Shown here: positions 18,977 to 27,949 of the stretch, piece after piece | Position numbering within the stretch: the stretch's first letter is position 1 | How the letters are laid out: each line of letters opens with the position of its first letter | Assembly: GCA_050249235.1 (NCBI GenBank) | Contig: JBFWQW010000014.1 | Span: 1-39,496, forward strand | Reading direction: 5' to 3' | Source: JAEKLB01 sp050249235 | GTDB lineage: Bacteria; Actinomycetota; Acidimicrobiia; Acidimicrobiales; CADCSY01 | DNA: 39,496 nt | The notes under the pieces: model-generated | Told to the model about the DNA's origin: nothing | Seen by the model: the letters and a program-made list of their open reading frames with translations, nothing else | The model's database searches: none | Position numbers and translations under genes: made by a program

Positions 18977-21342
18977 GGACCGTCCACGCCATGCCGCTCG
19001 ACGACGAGGAGCTCTCGCGCCTCGACCGCCACTGGCGGGCGGCGAACTACCTCGCCGTCGGCCAGATCTACCTCATGGCCAACCCGTTGCTGCGGGAGCC
19101 GCTGGCCGACGAGCACGTCAAGCCCCGCCTCCTCGGCCACTGGGGCACGACGCCCGGCCTCAACCTCGTCTACACCCACCTCAACCGGGTCATCGCCGCC
19201 CGGGACCTGGACGTGATCTTCGTCACGGGTCCCGGGCACGGCGGCCCCGCCCTCGTCGCCAACACCTGGCTCGAAGGCAGCTGGACCGACACCTATCCCG
19301 GGGTCGGGATGGACGAGGCCGGCATGGCCCAGCTGTGCCGCCAGTTCTCCTTCCCCGGCGGGGTACCCAGCCACGTGGCACCCGAGGTCCCCGGCTCCAT
19401 CCACGAGGGCGGTGAGCTGGGCTATTCGCTCTCCCACGCCTTCGGCGCCGCCTTCGACAACCCCGACCTCGTCGTCGCCTGCGTCGTCGGCGACGGTGAG
19501 GCCGAGACCGGCCCGCTGGCGGCCGCGTGGCAGTCGACACGGTTCCTCGACCCGGTCGGCGACGGGGCCGTCCTCCCGATCCTGCACCTCAACGGCTACA
19601 AGATCGCCAACCCGGCCCTGCTGGCCCGCATCGGCGACGACGACCTCGAGGCCCTGCTGCGAGGCTCTGGGTGGGATCCGCTCCTGGTCGCGGGCGACGA
19701 TCCGGCAGAGGTGCACCAGCAGCTGGCGGCCACCCTCGACGTCGCCCTGGACGCGATCGCCGACCTCCAGCGGCGGGCCCGGGACGGCGAGCGGGTTCCG
19801 ACGCGGTGGCCGATGATCGTGCTGCGCACGCCGAAGGGATGGACCGGCCCGGAGGAGATCGACGGTCTGGCCGTCGAAGGCACGTGGCGCTCGCACCAGG
19901 TCCCGTTCGGCGGTGTGCGCGGGAACCCGTCCCGACGCCGAGCCCTGGAGGACTGGCTCCGCAGCTACCGGCCGGACGAGCTCTTCGACGAGGACGGAGG
20001 CCCCCGCTTCGGCGTCGTCGGCTGGCTCCCGACCGGCGAGCGACGGATGGGCTCGAACCCGCACACCAACGGGGGAACGCTCGTCCGCGACCTGACGCTG
20101 CCCGACTTCCGGGCCCATGCCGCCCCCACGACGGAAGGACCGGGCGGGGGCGCCTCCGAGCCGACCAGGGTCCTCGGCCGGTGGCTCCGAGACGTCATCG
20201 CCGCCAACGCCGCCCACCGGGACTTCCGCCTGTTCGGGCCGGACGAGACCTCCTCCAACCGTCTCGACGCCGTCTACGAGGTCACCGACAAGGTGTGGCA
20301 GGCCGAGATCCTCCCCGGTGACGAGCACCTCGCGCCCAGCGGCAGGGTCATGGAGATCCTGTCGGAGCACACCTGCCAGGGCTGGCTCGAGGGCTACCTC
20401 CTCACCGGCCGCCACGGGCTCTTCTCCTGCTACGAGGCGTTCATCCACATCATCGACTCGATGTTCAACCAGCACGCCAAGTGGCTCGACACCATCCGCG
20501 AGCTCCCCTGGAGGGAGCCGGTCGCGTCTCTCACCTACCTGCTCACGTCGCACGTCTGGCGCCAGGACCACAACGGGTTCAGCCACCAGGACCCGGGCTT
20601 CGTCGACCACGTCGTCAACAAGAAGGCGGACGTCATCCGCGTGTACCTCCCGCCGGACACGAACTGCCTGCTGGCCGTGACGGACGCCTGTCTCCGCACC
20701 CGCAACCAGGTGAACGTGGTCGTCGCCGGCAAGCAGTCGACGCCCGACTGGCTCGATGTCGACGCGGCGATCGCCCACTGCGCCCGGGGCATCGGCATCT
20801 GGGAGTGGGCCAGCAACGACGGAGGCGACCCTGACGTCGTGCTCGCCTGCGCCGGTGACATCCCGACGATCGAGGTCCTGGCCGCGACCGCCATCCTGCG
20901 GGAGCGGCTCCCGGACCTGCGGGTGCGGGTGGTGAACGTCGTCGACCTGATGCGGCTCCAGTCGGAGAGCGAGCACCCCCACGGGCTGTCCGACCGCGAG
21001 TACGACAGCCTCTTCCCGACCGACCGGCCGGCGATCTTCGCCTACCACGGCTACCCGTGGCTGATCCACCGGCTCACCTACCGGCGCGCCGGCCACGACC
21101 AGCTCCACGTCCGGGGCTACAAGGAGGAGGGCACGACCACCACGCCCTTCGACATGCTGGTGATGAACGACATGGACCGGTACCACCTCGTCATGGACGT
21201 CATCGATCGCGTCCCGACGCTCGGGTTCCGCGCCGCCGGGCTGCGGCAGGCGATGGTCGACCAGCGCACCCGCCACGGGCACTGGATCCGGGAGCACGGC
21301 GAGGACCTCCCCGAGATACGCGACTGGCGCTGGCCGCGGTGA
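18973..21342 (+). CDS. xfp: Phosphoketolase (xylulose 5-phosphate/fructose 6-phosphate)
   Basis: The 789-residue protein matches phosphoketolase along its whole length. It has YLMANPLLREPL and HWGTTPGLN near the N-terminus, the thiamine-diphosphate region GPGHGGPALVANTWLEGS, GDGEAETGPLAAAW (about 172-185), PILHLNGYKIANP, SNPHTNGGTL, the second-domain signature MEILSEHTCQGWLEGYLLTG and QDHNGFSHQDPGF. It cleaves xylulose 5-phosphate and often fructose 6-phosphate with inorganic phosphate to acetyl phosphate plus a triose or erythrose phosphate. ATG 18973 follows AGGAG and overlaps the GH65 stop (ATGA); its own stop overlaps acetate kinase (GTGA). The pair gives ATP without respiration. The call is very secure; which sugar phosphate is preferred is not visible. 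Confidence 0.97.
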   Translation: MRTVHAMPLDDEELSRLDRHWRAANYLAVGQIYLMANPLLREPLADEHVKPRLLGHWGTTPGLNLVYTHLNRVIAARDLDVIFVTGPGHGGPALVANTWLEGSWTDTYPGVGMDEAGMAQLCRQFSFPGGVPSHVAPEVPGSIHEGGELGYSLSHAFGAAFDNPDLVVACVVGDGEAETGPLAAAWQSTRFLDPVGDGAVLPILHLNGYKIANPALLARIGDDDLEALLRGSGWDPLLVAGDDPAEVHQQLAATLDVALDAIADLQRRARDGERVPTRWPMIVLRTPKGWTGPEEIDGLAVEGTWRSHQVPFGGVRGNPSRRRALEDWLRSYRPDELFDEDGGPRFGVVGWLPTGERRMGSNPHTNGGTLVRDLTLPDFRAHAAPTTEGPGGGASEPTRVLGRWLRDVIAANAAHRDFRLFGPDETSSNRLDAVYEVTDKVWQAEILPGDEHLAPSGRVMEILSEHTCQGWLEGYLLTGRHGLFSCYEAFIHIIDSMFNQHAKWLDTIRELPWREPVASLTYLLTSHVWRQDHNGFSHQDPGFVDHVVNKKADVIRVYLPPDTNCLLAVTDACLRTRNQVNVVVAGKQSTPDWLDVDAAIAHCARGIGIWEWASNDGGDPDVVLACAGDIPTIEVLAATAILRERLPDLRVRVVNVVDLMRLQSESEHPHGLSDREYDSLFPTDRPAIFAYHGYPWLIHRLTYRRAGHDQLHVRGYKEEGTTTTPFDMLVMNDMDRYHLVMDVIDRVPTLGFRAAGLRQAMVDQRTRHGHWIREHGEDLPEIRDWRWPR

Positions 21343-22436
21343 GCCGTGTGCTCGTGGTCAACGCCGGCTCCACCACCCTGAAGCTCGTCGTCCTCGACGG
21401 CGACCGCGTCGAGGTCCGGCAGGACGGGCCGTGGGACGGCACCACCACCGACCGCATCGACGACCTGCTGCGCGCCTCGTCTGGTGTCGACGCCGTGGGC
21501 CATCGGGTCGTCCACGGTGGTGAGCGGACGCGACCTGCCGTCGTCGACGACGACCTCGTCGCCGAGCTCGAAGCCCTGGGTGACCTGGCGCCGCTCCACC
21601 AGCCCCGCTCCCTCGCCGCGCTCCGCGCCGCCCGCCGGGCGCTCCCCGGCGTCGATCACGTGGCCTGCTTCGACACCGCCTTCCACACCACGCTCCCCCC
21701 CGCCGCGCACACCTACGCGCTGCCGGCGGCGTGGCGGGCACGCTGGAACCTGCGCCGCTTCGGGTTCCACGGGCTCTCCCACGCCTGGGTGGCCACCCGG
21801 GCGCCCGTGGTCGCCGGGCGGGGCGGCGACCGGTTGCGGCTCGTGAGCTGCCACCTGGGGGCCGGCGCCTCGGCCTGCGCCATCACCGGCGGCCGCTCGA
21901 TCGACACCACCATGGGCTTCACGCCCCTCGACGGCCTGGTCATGGCCACCCGCTCCGGCTCGGTCGACCCGGGCCTCCTCCTGTGGCTGCTCGACGGCCG
22001 CCTCACCCGCGGCGAGGTCGCCGAGGGCCTCGACCGCGGCTCGGGGCTCGCCGGTCTCAGCGGCACCGACGGCGACATGCGCACCGTGCTCGACCGCCGG
22101 CGCGAGGCCGACGAGGCCGCCGCGCTCGCCTTCGACGTGGCCGTCCACCGGCTCCGCCAGGCGGTCGCGGCCATGGCCGCCGCCCTCGGCGGGATCGACG
22201 TGCTCGCCTTCACCGGCGGCGTCGGCGAGCACCTGCCCGAGGTCCGGGCCGCGACCGCGGCCGGACTGGGCTTCCTCGGCGTGCACCTCGACACCGTGGC
22301 CAACGACGCCGCCGACGACGGGCGCGACGCCGATCTCAGCGCGCCCGACGCCGCGACCCGCACCGTCGTGATCGCCTCCCGTGAGGATCTCGAGATCGCC
22401 CGCCAGGCCCGATCGGCACTCGCGCCGACCGGATGA
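21339..22436 (+). CDS. ackA: Acetate kinase
   Basis: This 365-residue ASKHA-fold kinase has the family signatures VNAGSTTLKLVVLDG at the N-terminus, VGHRVVHGGE, FDTAFHTTLPP, RFGFHGLSHAW, LGAGASACAI, DTTMGFTPLDGLVMATRSG and FTGGVGEHLPEVR. It converts acetyl phosphate and ADP to acetate and ATP in the cytoplasm. It is shorter than the usual ~400 residues, with the loss mostly in the first third, but the catalytic Arg, His, Asn and Glu motifs are present. GTG 21339 overlaps the phosphoketolase stop, so it directly takes the product of the preceding enzyme. It closes the operon; a hairpin follows 30 bases later. Confidence 0.95.
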   Translation: MSRVLVVNAGSTTLKLVVLDGDRVEVRQDGPWDGTTTDRIDDLLRASSGVDAVGHRVVHGGERTRPAVVDDDLVAELEALGDLAPLHQPRSLAALRAARRALPGVDHVACFDTAFHTTLPPAAHTYALPAAWRARWNLRRFGFHGLSHAWVATRAPVVAGRGGDRLRLVSCHLGAGASACAITGGRSIDTTMGFTPLDGLVMATRSGSVDPGLLLWLLDGRLTRGEVAEGLDRGSGLAGLSGTDGDMRTVLDRRREADEAAALAFDVAVHRLRQAVAAMAAALGGIDVLAFTGGVGEHLPEVRAATAAGLGFLGVHLDTVANDAADDGRDADLSAPDAATRTVVIASREDLEIARQARSALAPTG

Positions 22437-22465
22437 CGCCGGGTCGGGGGCCGACTCCGGACGGG

Positions 22466-22493
22466 CGCCCGCCGAGGTGACCTCGGACGGGCG
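22466..22493. terminator. Terminator hairpin after acetate kinase
   Basis: CGCCCG-CCGAG (22466-22476) pairs with CTCGG-(A)-CGGGCG (22482-22493): 11 base pairs, one bulged A, and a five-base loop. It sits between the convergent acetate kinase and MscS genes. Confidence 0.65.
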
Positions 22494-22581
22494 GGCCTCG
22501 AGGTCGCGTCCCCACCACGGGTGAGACCGCTGGCGGCGGCCTTCGAGCCCTCCGGGGCCGCCCGTCCCGGTCGCTCGACCG

Positions 22582-23505
22582 TCAGGTCGCCGGTCCGTCG
22601 GGCCGAACGCCGCCGCCGGGCGTGACGTCGGCGTCGCCGTGGATCGCCGCCCTGAAGCTCGGTGCAGCCTGGAGGACGACGATCTGGGCGGGAAGCTCGA
22701 TGCCGTCGGCGTCCAGGCTCGCCTTGACCGCCCGGATGGCGGCGTCGAGCGTGCGGATGCCGTCCTGCTGGCGGGACGGCGCCCAGAACAGCACGCGGAT
22801 CGTGACGGTGGACTCGCCCAGCTCGCTCACCACCGCAGCGGGCGCCGGCTCCCGGGCGACGTCCGGCACCTCGGCGAGCGCGGCCACGATGTCAGCGATG
22901 GCGCGGTCGGCGTCGGCCTCGTAGCCGATGCCCACCTCGAAGCCGAGGCGTCGATGCGACCGTTCGGTCCGGACGCGTATGACGTTCTTGTAGACGTCGC
23001 GGTTCGGGATGACGACGGTGTCGCCGTCGAAGGTGACCAGGCGCGTCTCCCGGATGTTGATCTCGACCACCGAGCCGAGCACGCCGACGACCTCGATCTG
23101 GTCGCCGGCGCGGAACGGCTGGCGGAACAGCAGGAGGATGCCGGCGAGCGTGTTCTCCAGGATGTCCTGGAAGGCGAAGCCGATCGCGACGGAGAAGAAG
23201 CCCAGGCCGGCCAGGAGGTCGACGGGGCGCACCGACGGGAAGGTCACGGCGAGCGCGACCAGGATCACGACGGCGAGCAGGGCCCAGCCGAACACCTTCG
23301 ACATCACGCTCGCGAAGCTCGGTGTCCGACGGCGGTTGAGCAGCCGCCGGAGCAGCACACGCGCGCCGCGGCTCGCGACCCAGCCGATCACGATGACGGC
23401 CAGCGCGACGCCGATCCGCGGGAGCGCCTCGAGCGCCGTCTCCCACAGCGACTGGGCCGACTCGCCGATCTCGTCCGACGGCTGCTGGGCGGGGACGGAC
23501 CTCAT
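22582..23505 (-). CDS. Small-conductance mechanosensitive channel (MscS family)
   Basis: The 307-residue protein has three predicted membrane segments (about residues 28-46, 70-90 and 93-120). The last is the MscS pore helix with its continuation LAGLGFFSVAIGFAFQDILE and NTLAGILLLFRQPFRAGDQI, the family's most conserved stretch. The beta domain (VVEINIRETRLVTFDGDTVV, then IPN) and a mixed C-terminal domain follow. It opens on membrane tension to release solutes during osmotic downshock. ATG 23503-23505 has a GGAGG 10 bases upstream. It lies 106 bases downstream of the YetF-like gene on the same strand and may be cotranscribed. Confidence 0.94.
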   Translation of the reverse strand: MRSVPAQQPSDEIGESAQSLWETALEALPRIGVALAVIVIGWVASRGARVLLRRLLNRRRTPSFASVMSKVFGWALLAVVILVALAVTFPSVRPVDLLAGLGFFSVAIGFAFQDILENTLAGILLLFRQPFRAGDQIEVVGVLGSVVEINIRETRLVTFDGDTVVIPNRDVYKNVIRVRTERSHRRLGFEVGIGYEADADRAIADIVAALAEVPDVAREPAPAAVVSELGESTVTIRVLFWAPSRQQDGIRTLDAAIRAVKASLDADGIELPAQIVVLQAAPSFRAAIHGDADVTPGGGVRPDGPAT

Positions 23506-23611
23506 CGGCGGGGAGCCTCCGTCCCCCGCCGCGGGACGAGCGGTTCGCCGGCGGCGACGGCCTCGGCACGGTGACCGGGACGGTGCCGGGCCGACCCCGC
23601 CGCTCCGCCTG

Positions 23612-24097
23612 TCACGGTCCCGCCCCGTCGTGCTTCGGGATCACCGAGAAGGTGCCGTTGCTCTCGAAAACGACAACGGCGATCCGCTCCCAATCGTCGT
23701 AGCCGGCGGCTCGGATGGCGGCGTCGAGCTCGTCGGCGGTGAGCTGCGGTCCCAAGGGGTTGCGGCCCGCCTGCATCCGGCCGTGCTCGAAGACGGTCTC
23801 GGGCGAGAAGTCGAGGTAGCGGCGCAGCCGCGGGTGGCGCTGCCGGAGGAGGCCGACGACGACCTGGAGGAGCAGCAGCGTGACCACGGCGGCGGCGCCG
23901 CGCCCGTACGACGGCGGGTCCGAGACGATGGTGGTGGCGAACACGCTGCCCACCGCGATGGTGATCAGGGCGTCGAAGGCCGACAGCTGCGACACGGTCC
24001 GCCTGCCGGCCACCCTGACGAGCACGAAGGTCGTCGCGTAGAGCGCGCCGCCCGTGACCACCACCAGCACCAAGTCCCGGACCGAGGCGCCGAACAC
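23612..24097 (-). CDS. DUF421/YetF-like membrane protein
   Basis: This 161-residue protein has about three N-terminal membrane segments containing TTFVLVRVAGRRTVSQLSAF and DALITIAVGSVFATTIV, the core DUF421 (YetF) signature with the Arg-Arg and an acidic residue at the helix entry. A short soluble part follows, with RYLDFSPETVFEHGRMQAGR and LTADELDAAIRAAGYDDWER, the YetF C-terminal motif. The start is GTG 24095-24097. The family is membrane bound and of unknown biochemical role. It is slightly shorter than Bacillus YetF (~230 residues) but seems complete at both signature ends. It is probably cotranscribed with the MscS gene downstream. Confidence 0.85.
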   Translation of the reverse strand: MFGASVRDLVLVVVTGGALYATTFVLVRVAGRRTVSQLSAFDALITIAVGSVFATTIVSDPPSYGRGAAAVVTLLLLQVVVGLLRQRHPRLRRYLDFSPETVFEHGRMQAGRNPLGPQLTADELDAAIRAAGYDDWERIAVVVFESNGTFSVIPKHDGAGP

Positions 24098-24346
24098 CGC
24101 TACCCCCGTCCCCGGCCCGCACGGGTGCCGGGCACACCGCCCGTCGATGCGCGGTCGTCGGTTCCCATCCGTGGCGTTTATCCGGGCGCCCTTACGGACA
24201 AACGAGGACGATGGCCCAACGACGCGCCGGTCGACCGCTACCGGGTCGAGGCCGTGCGGGGCGCGAGCTGTCCGACGCCGCCGCCGCACAGCTGGCGCGG
24301 CAGCCATGACCGCACCCGCCCCGCCCTCGAGCTCCGGGGTGGGCCG

Positions 24347-25537
24347 GTGAGGCTCCTGCGGCGCATGAGCGACGGCTACTGGCCGATTCCCGCTGCCTGC
24401 GTCACCGTCGCGGCAGGCCTCGCGTTCGCCCTGGTGCGGCTCGACGAGGGGCTCCAGCGGGAGGGCGTCAGCCTGGCGTTCACGGGTGGACCCGAGAGCG
24501 CCCGCTCGCTGCTCTCCACCATCGCCAGCTCGATGCTCACCCTCACCGCGCTCGTCTTCTCGATCACGATCGTCGTGCTGCAGCTGGCCAGCAGCCAGTT
24601 CTCGCCGCGTGCCCTGCGGGCGTTCCTCCGCGATCGCCAGAACCAGCTGGCCCTCGGCACGTTCCTCGCGACGTTCGTCTACGCGCTCGTCGCCCTCCGG
24701 GAGGTGCGCGGCGAGGACGGTGTCGTCGATCGCTTCGTGCCGGGCGTGACCATCACGATCGCCTTCGCGCTCGTGATCGTGAGCATCGGGCTCTTCGTGC
24801 AGTACATCCACCACATCGCCCAGGCGATCCGGGTGGTGACCATCGTCGGCCGGATCGCGGACGAGGCCAGGAGGACAGTCGAACGGCTGCACCCGGCGGA
24901 AGGGAGCCTGCAGCGTGAGCCCCCGCCACCCGGTGAAGGCCGGGTGGTGGCGTCACGTGGCCACGGCACCGTCACCGGCGTCGACGTCGATCGCCTCGTC
25001 CGCGTGGCCACGGACGGCGACGGGGTCGTCACGGTCGTCCCCTGCGTCGGCGACTTCGTCCCGACCGGCGCCCCCCTGCTCCGGGTGGAGGGCCTCGAGG
25101 ATCGGGACGACGACCTCCGCGCCGCGATCGCGCTCGCCGCCGAGCGCGACAGCCGGCAGGACGTCGCGTTCGGCCTGCGCCAACTCGTCGACATCGCCGA
25201 ACGGGCGTTGTCCCCCGGCGTCAACGACCCGTCCACCGCGGTCCAGTGCATCGACCAGCTCCACGACCTCCTACGGCGCCTGGTCGACCGGCCGTACCCG
25301 CCCGTCGTCCACCGGGACGACGCCGGCGTCGTGCGCGCCGTCGTCCGGCAACCGGACTGGGAGGACCACGTCGGCCTCGCCTTCGACGAGATCGCCCACT
25401 GGGGATCCGACTCGATCCAGGTTCGCCGACGCCTCGCCGCCATGGCCGACGACCTCCTGACCGTCGCCAGAGGCGACCGCCGGCAGCCGCTCCTCTCACG
25501 ATGCCCGCCCCTCGTCCACACCGACGACGTCACCTGA
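24347..25537 (+). CDS. DUF2254 family membrane protein
   Basis: This ~396-residue protein has four probable membrane segments (about residues 14-32, 62-84, 102-120 and 128-155). DUF2254 hallmarks are ARSLLSTIASSMLTLTALVF, SITIVVLQLASSQFSPRALR, QLALGTFLATFVYALVALR and, later, LRQLVDIAERALSPGVNDPS with TAVQCIDQL. The soluble C-terminal half follows the membrane block. No biochemical role is known for the family. GTG 24347 is chosen to keep the basic RLLRRM ahead of the first helix; ATG 24365 is the alternative. It is divergent from the YetF-like gene across 249 bases that include an AT-richer patch (about 24175-24210), probably promoter DNA. Confidence 0.88.
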   Translation: MRLLRRMSDGYWPIPAACVTVAAGLAFALVRLDEGLQREGVSLAFTGGPESARSLLSTIASSMLTLTALVFSITIVVLQLASSQFSPRALRAFLRDRQNQLALGTFLATFVYALVALREVRGEDGVVDRFVPGVTITIAFALVIVSIGLFVQYIHHIAQAIRVVTIVGRIADEARRTVERLHPAEGSLQREPPPPGEGRVVASRGHGTVTGVDVDRLVRVATDGDGVVTVVPCVGDFVPTGAPLLRVEGLEDRDDDLRAAIALAAERDSRQDVAFGLRQLVDIAERALSPGVNDPSTAVQCIDQLHDLLRRLVDRPYPPVVHRDDAGVVRAVVRQPDWEDHVGLAFDEIAHWGSDSIQVRRRLAAMADDLLTVARGDRRQPLLSRCPPLVHTDDVT

Positions 25538-25597
25538 CCGCGGCGGTCACACGGCCCGCCGCCATCCGGTTGAGGGCGTCCGGGTCAGCGCCGGACT

Positions 25598-25635
25598 CCC
25601 TCACCCATGACGGTGAGGGCACCGTGGCCCTCACC
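25598..25635. promoter_or_regulatory. Triple CCCTCACC repeat with hairpin
   Basis: CCCTCACC (25598-25605) is followed after six bases by its exact complement GGTGAGGG (25612-25619), and after eight more by a second direct copy CCCTCACC (25628-25635). The first pair forms an 8-bp stem with a six-base loop. It could terminate the DUF2254 gene, or be an operator with alternative pairings for the Usp gene 180 bases downstream. Confidence 0.45.
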
Positions 25636-25814
25636 CGACCGGCGGCGGCGAACCGGCGTCCGGACGGCTGCCACGAGAGGACCGACCCGACCGACCCGGG
25701 CGCGCCCGCCGACGTCGCCACCACTCTCCGTGAGCGGGCGGAGCCGGGACCGTCGGGGCTACGTTCGGCCGAGCGCATCGGCGACTCCGATGCGCCGGAA
25801 GGGGAGCGTCTCGG

Positions 25815-26276
25815 ATGAAGGTTCTCGTCGCGCTGGACGACTCGCCCGTGTCCGCCCGGGCGGCGCGCAGCGCTGCCCGCCTGTTCGGCTCGCAACCGGA
25901 CACGGAGTTCCTCGTCATCAACGTGGCCGCCGTCCCGACCCCGTGGGCCGCCGGCGTCGGCTACGGCTGGGTCGGCCCCATGATGGTCGACCCGCGCTGG
26001 TTCCAGCCCGACCCGCCCGACGAGGACGACCTCGAGCGTGCCCTGCTCGACGAGGCCGCCGGGGCCGGTCTCCCCGATGCCCGACCCATCGTGCGCGCCG
26101 GCGACGCCGTCGAACAGATCTGCGCGGCCGCCGATGCCAACCACGTCGACGTGATCGTTGTCGGCTCCCACGACAAGAGCGCCCTCGCCCGACTCTTCGA
26201 CCCGTCGGTCGCATCGGGGGTGGTCCGGGGCACCCACCTCCCCGTCGTCGTGGTTAGCGGCACCCCACCGGCGTAG
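25815..26276 (+). CDS. Universal stress protein (UspA family, single domain)
   Basis: The 153-residue soluble protein opens with MKVLVALDDSPVSARAARSA and ends with VDVIVVGSHDKSALARLFD, SVASGVVRGTHLPVVVVSG, the Usp fold with the nucleotide-binding loop region. The loop reads GSHDKSALARLFDPSVAS, so the G-2x-G-9x-G-S ATP motif is degenerate and binding may be weak. The ribosome binding site GGGGAG lies about eight bases ahead of ATG 25815. Upstream, GGGACCGTCGGGGCT at 25746-25760 resembles only one half of a DosR site. It is the second Usp in the window, which supports the view of the region as a stress island. Confidence 0.92.
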   Translation: MKVLVALDDSPVSARAARSAARLFGSQPDTEFLVINVAAVPTPWAAGVGYGWVGPMMVDPRWFQPDPPDEDDLERALLDEAAGAGLPDARPIVRAGDAVEQICAAADANHVDVIVVGSHDKSALARLFDPSVASGVVRGTHLPVVVVSGTPPA

Positions 26277-26382
26277 TGCGAGGGGACATCCCGACCATGC
26301 CCGGGTCGGCGAAGCCCCGACCGAGATGGACGGCCGGCGCGGCCGTCGACGCGAGTCCGGCGACGTGGGCGAGGATGGACCC

Positions 26383-27903
26383 ATGGTTGCGGCCCGGGCG
26401 AGGTGCCGGCGGGTGCCGTGGCTGGCCGCGGTCGCGCTGGGGGTGGTGCTCACGATCGTCGGCCCCGGGGGTCGCCAGCCGGCGGCCGCGCAGTCGGAGG
26501 ACGCCGGGCCGGTCTACGTCATCGAGGTGACGGGCAGCATCGATCTCGGCCTCGCCCCCTACCTGGACCGGGTGCTCGGCGAGGCGGACGCGGCCGGCGC
26601 CTCGGCGGTGGTCGTCGAGATCGACACGCCCGGTGGCCGCCTCGACGCGGTGATCCAGATGCGGGGCGCGCTCCTCGACAGCCCGGTGCGCACCATCGCG
26701 CTGGTCGACTCGATCGCCTTCTCCGCCGGCGCTCTCGTCGCCATCGCCTGCGAGGAGATCTACATGACCCCGGGCTCGGTGATGGGCGCGGCGACACCGG
26801 TGCTGGGCGGCACCGGCGAAGTAGCCGACGAGAAGACGATCTCGGCGGTCCGGGCGACCTTCGAGGCCACCGCCGAGGAGCGGGGTCGAGACCCGCGGGT
26901 GGCCGGAGCGATGGTCGATCCCGACGTCGTCGTGGACGGGCTGGTCGAGGAGGGGGAGCTCCTCACCCTCACCGTCTCCGACGCCCAGACGTTCGGCTAC
27001 ACCGACGGTGTCGTGTCGAACCGCGACGCCCTGCTCGACGAGCTCGGCCTGGCCGACCTCGAGGTGGTCGAGACCAGCCCGAGCCTGGCCGAGCAGCTGG
27101 TCCGCATCATCACCAACCCGATCCTCGCGTCGCTCCTGCTCACCATCGGCCTGCTCGCGCTCATCGCCGACCTGGCCGGGGGCGGGATCGGCATCGGCGC
27201 GGTCCTCGGGGCCGGCGCGCTGGCGACCTTCTTCTGGGGCCACATGCTGGCCGGTCTCGCCGGGTGGGAGGACGCCGCCCTGGTCGGTCTCGGACTGGCG
27301 CTGATCGCCGTCGAGGTGCTCGTCGTGCCCGGCTTCGGCGTTCCCGGGGTCCTCGGGCTCGTCGCGCTGGTGGCCGGCGGCACGTTGGCGATGCTCTACC
27401 GCGAGTTCGACTTCGTCACCCGGGACGACCTTGTCCGGGCCGGGTCGACCATGCTGGTGACGCTCGTCGTCGTCGTCGCCGGGTTCGTGCTGATGGTGAC
27501 GGCGCTGTCACGTCGGCGGGGCGACGGGTTGGTGCTGCGGGGCCGGGTCGGCGTCGCCGCACCGGTCACCGACCGGGGCGTGGCGGGATGGCTGCGCTGG
27601 TTCGGCGCCGGCGACCGCCTGCCGGCCTCCCGCCGCCCCCCGCCGGCGCCCCCTCCGGACCTCGGGCCCGGGCCGGGGACGGCGCCCGTGGGGGCGGAGG
27701 CGCCGTCGATGGTCGGCGCGACCGGTGTGGCCCTCAGCGACCTGCGACCGGGCGGGATCGCCGAGATCGACGGCCGGCGGGTCGACGTGGTGACCTCGGG
27801 CGAGTACCTGGGCCACGGCGAGCCCATCGAGGTGGTGCTCGACGAGGGCTACCGGCGGGTCGTGCGCCGGCGCCGAGGCCAGGCCGGGTCGCCCTTGCCA
27901 TAG
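26383..27903 (+). CDS. NfeD-family membrane serine protease
   Basis: This 506-residue protein starts with a signal/anchor segment (residues ~8-30). A ClpP-class periplasmic protease domain follows: VYVIEVTGSIDLGLAPYLDR, VEIDTPGGRLDA, then SIAFSAGALVAIACEEIYMT, where the Ser of FSAGA is the nucleophile, with GAATPV. The Lys in DEKTISAVR is a candidate general base. Four or so membrane segments follow (about 245-375), then a Pro-rich linker and a C-terminal NfeD OB-fold (LRPGGIAEIDGRRVDVVTSG). It acts at the membrane with a flotillin partner, whose gene starts 46 bases later. ATG 26383 follows GAGGA. The full-length (NfeD1b-type) form is intact. Confidence 0.92.
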   Translation: MVAARARCRRVPWLAAVALGVVLTIVGPGGRQPAAAQSEDAGPVYVIEVTGSIDLGLAPYLDRVLGEADAAGASAVVVEIDTPGGRLDAVIQMRGALLDSPVRTIALVDSIAFSAGALVAIACEEIYMTPGSVMGAATPVLGGTGEVADEKTISAVRATFEATAEERGRDPRVAGAMVDPDVVVDGLVEEGELLTLTVSDAQTFGYTDGVVSNRDALLDELGLADLEVVETSPSLAEQLVRIITNPILASLLLTIGLLALIADLAGGGIGIGAVLGAGALATFFWGHMLAGLAGWEDAALVGLGLALIAVEVLVVPGFGVPGVLGLVALVAGGTLAMLYREFDFVTRDDLVRAGSTMLVTLVVVVAGFVLMVTALSRRRGDGLVLRGRVGVAAPVTDRGVAGWLRWFGAGDRLPASRRPPPAPPPDLGPGPGTAPVGAEAPSMVGATGVALSDLRPGGIAEIDGRRVDVVTSGEYLGHGEPIEVVLDEGYRRVVRRRRGQAGSPLP

Positions 27904-27949
27904 GGTCGCGGGTCGAAGCGGCAACGACCGGCGCCAGCGAGGGGACCCC

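Noticed and set aside
25746..25760. DosR-like site GGGACCGTCGGGGCT before the second Usp gene
   Set aside because: Only the left arm fits; the right arm has GGC where CCC is expected. Not strong enough to list as a site.
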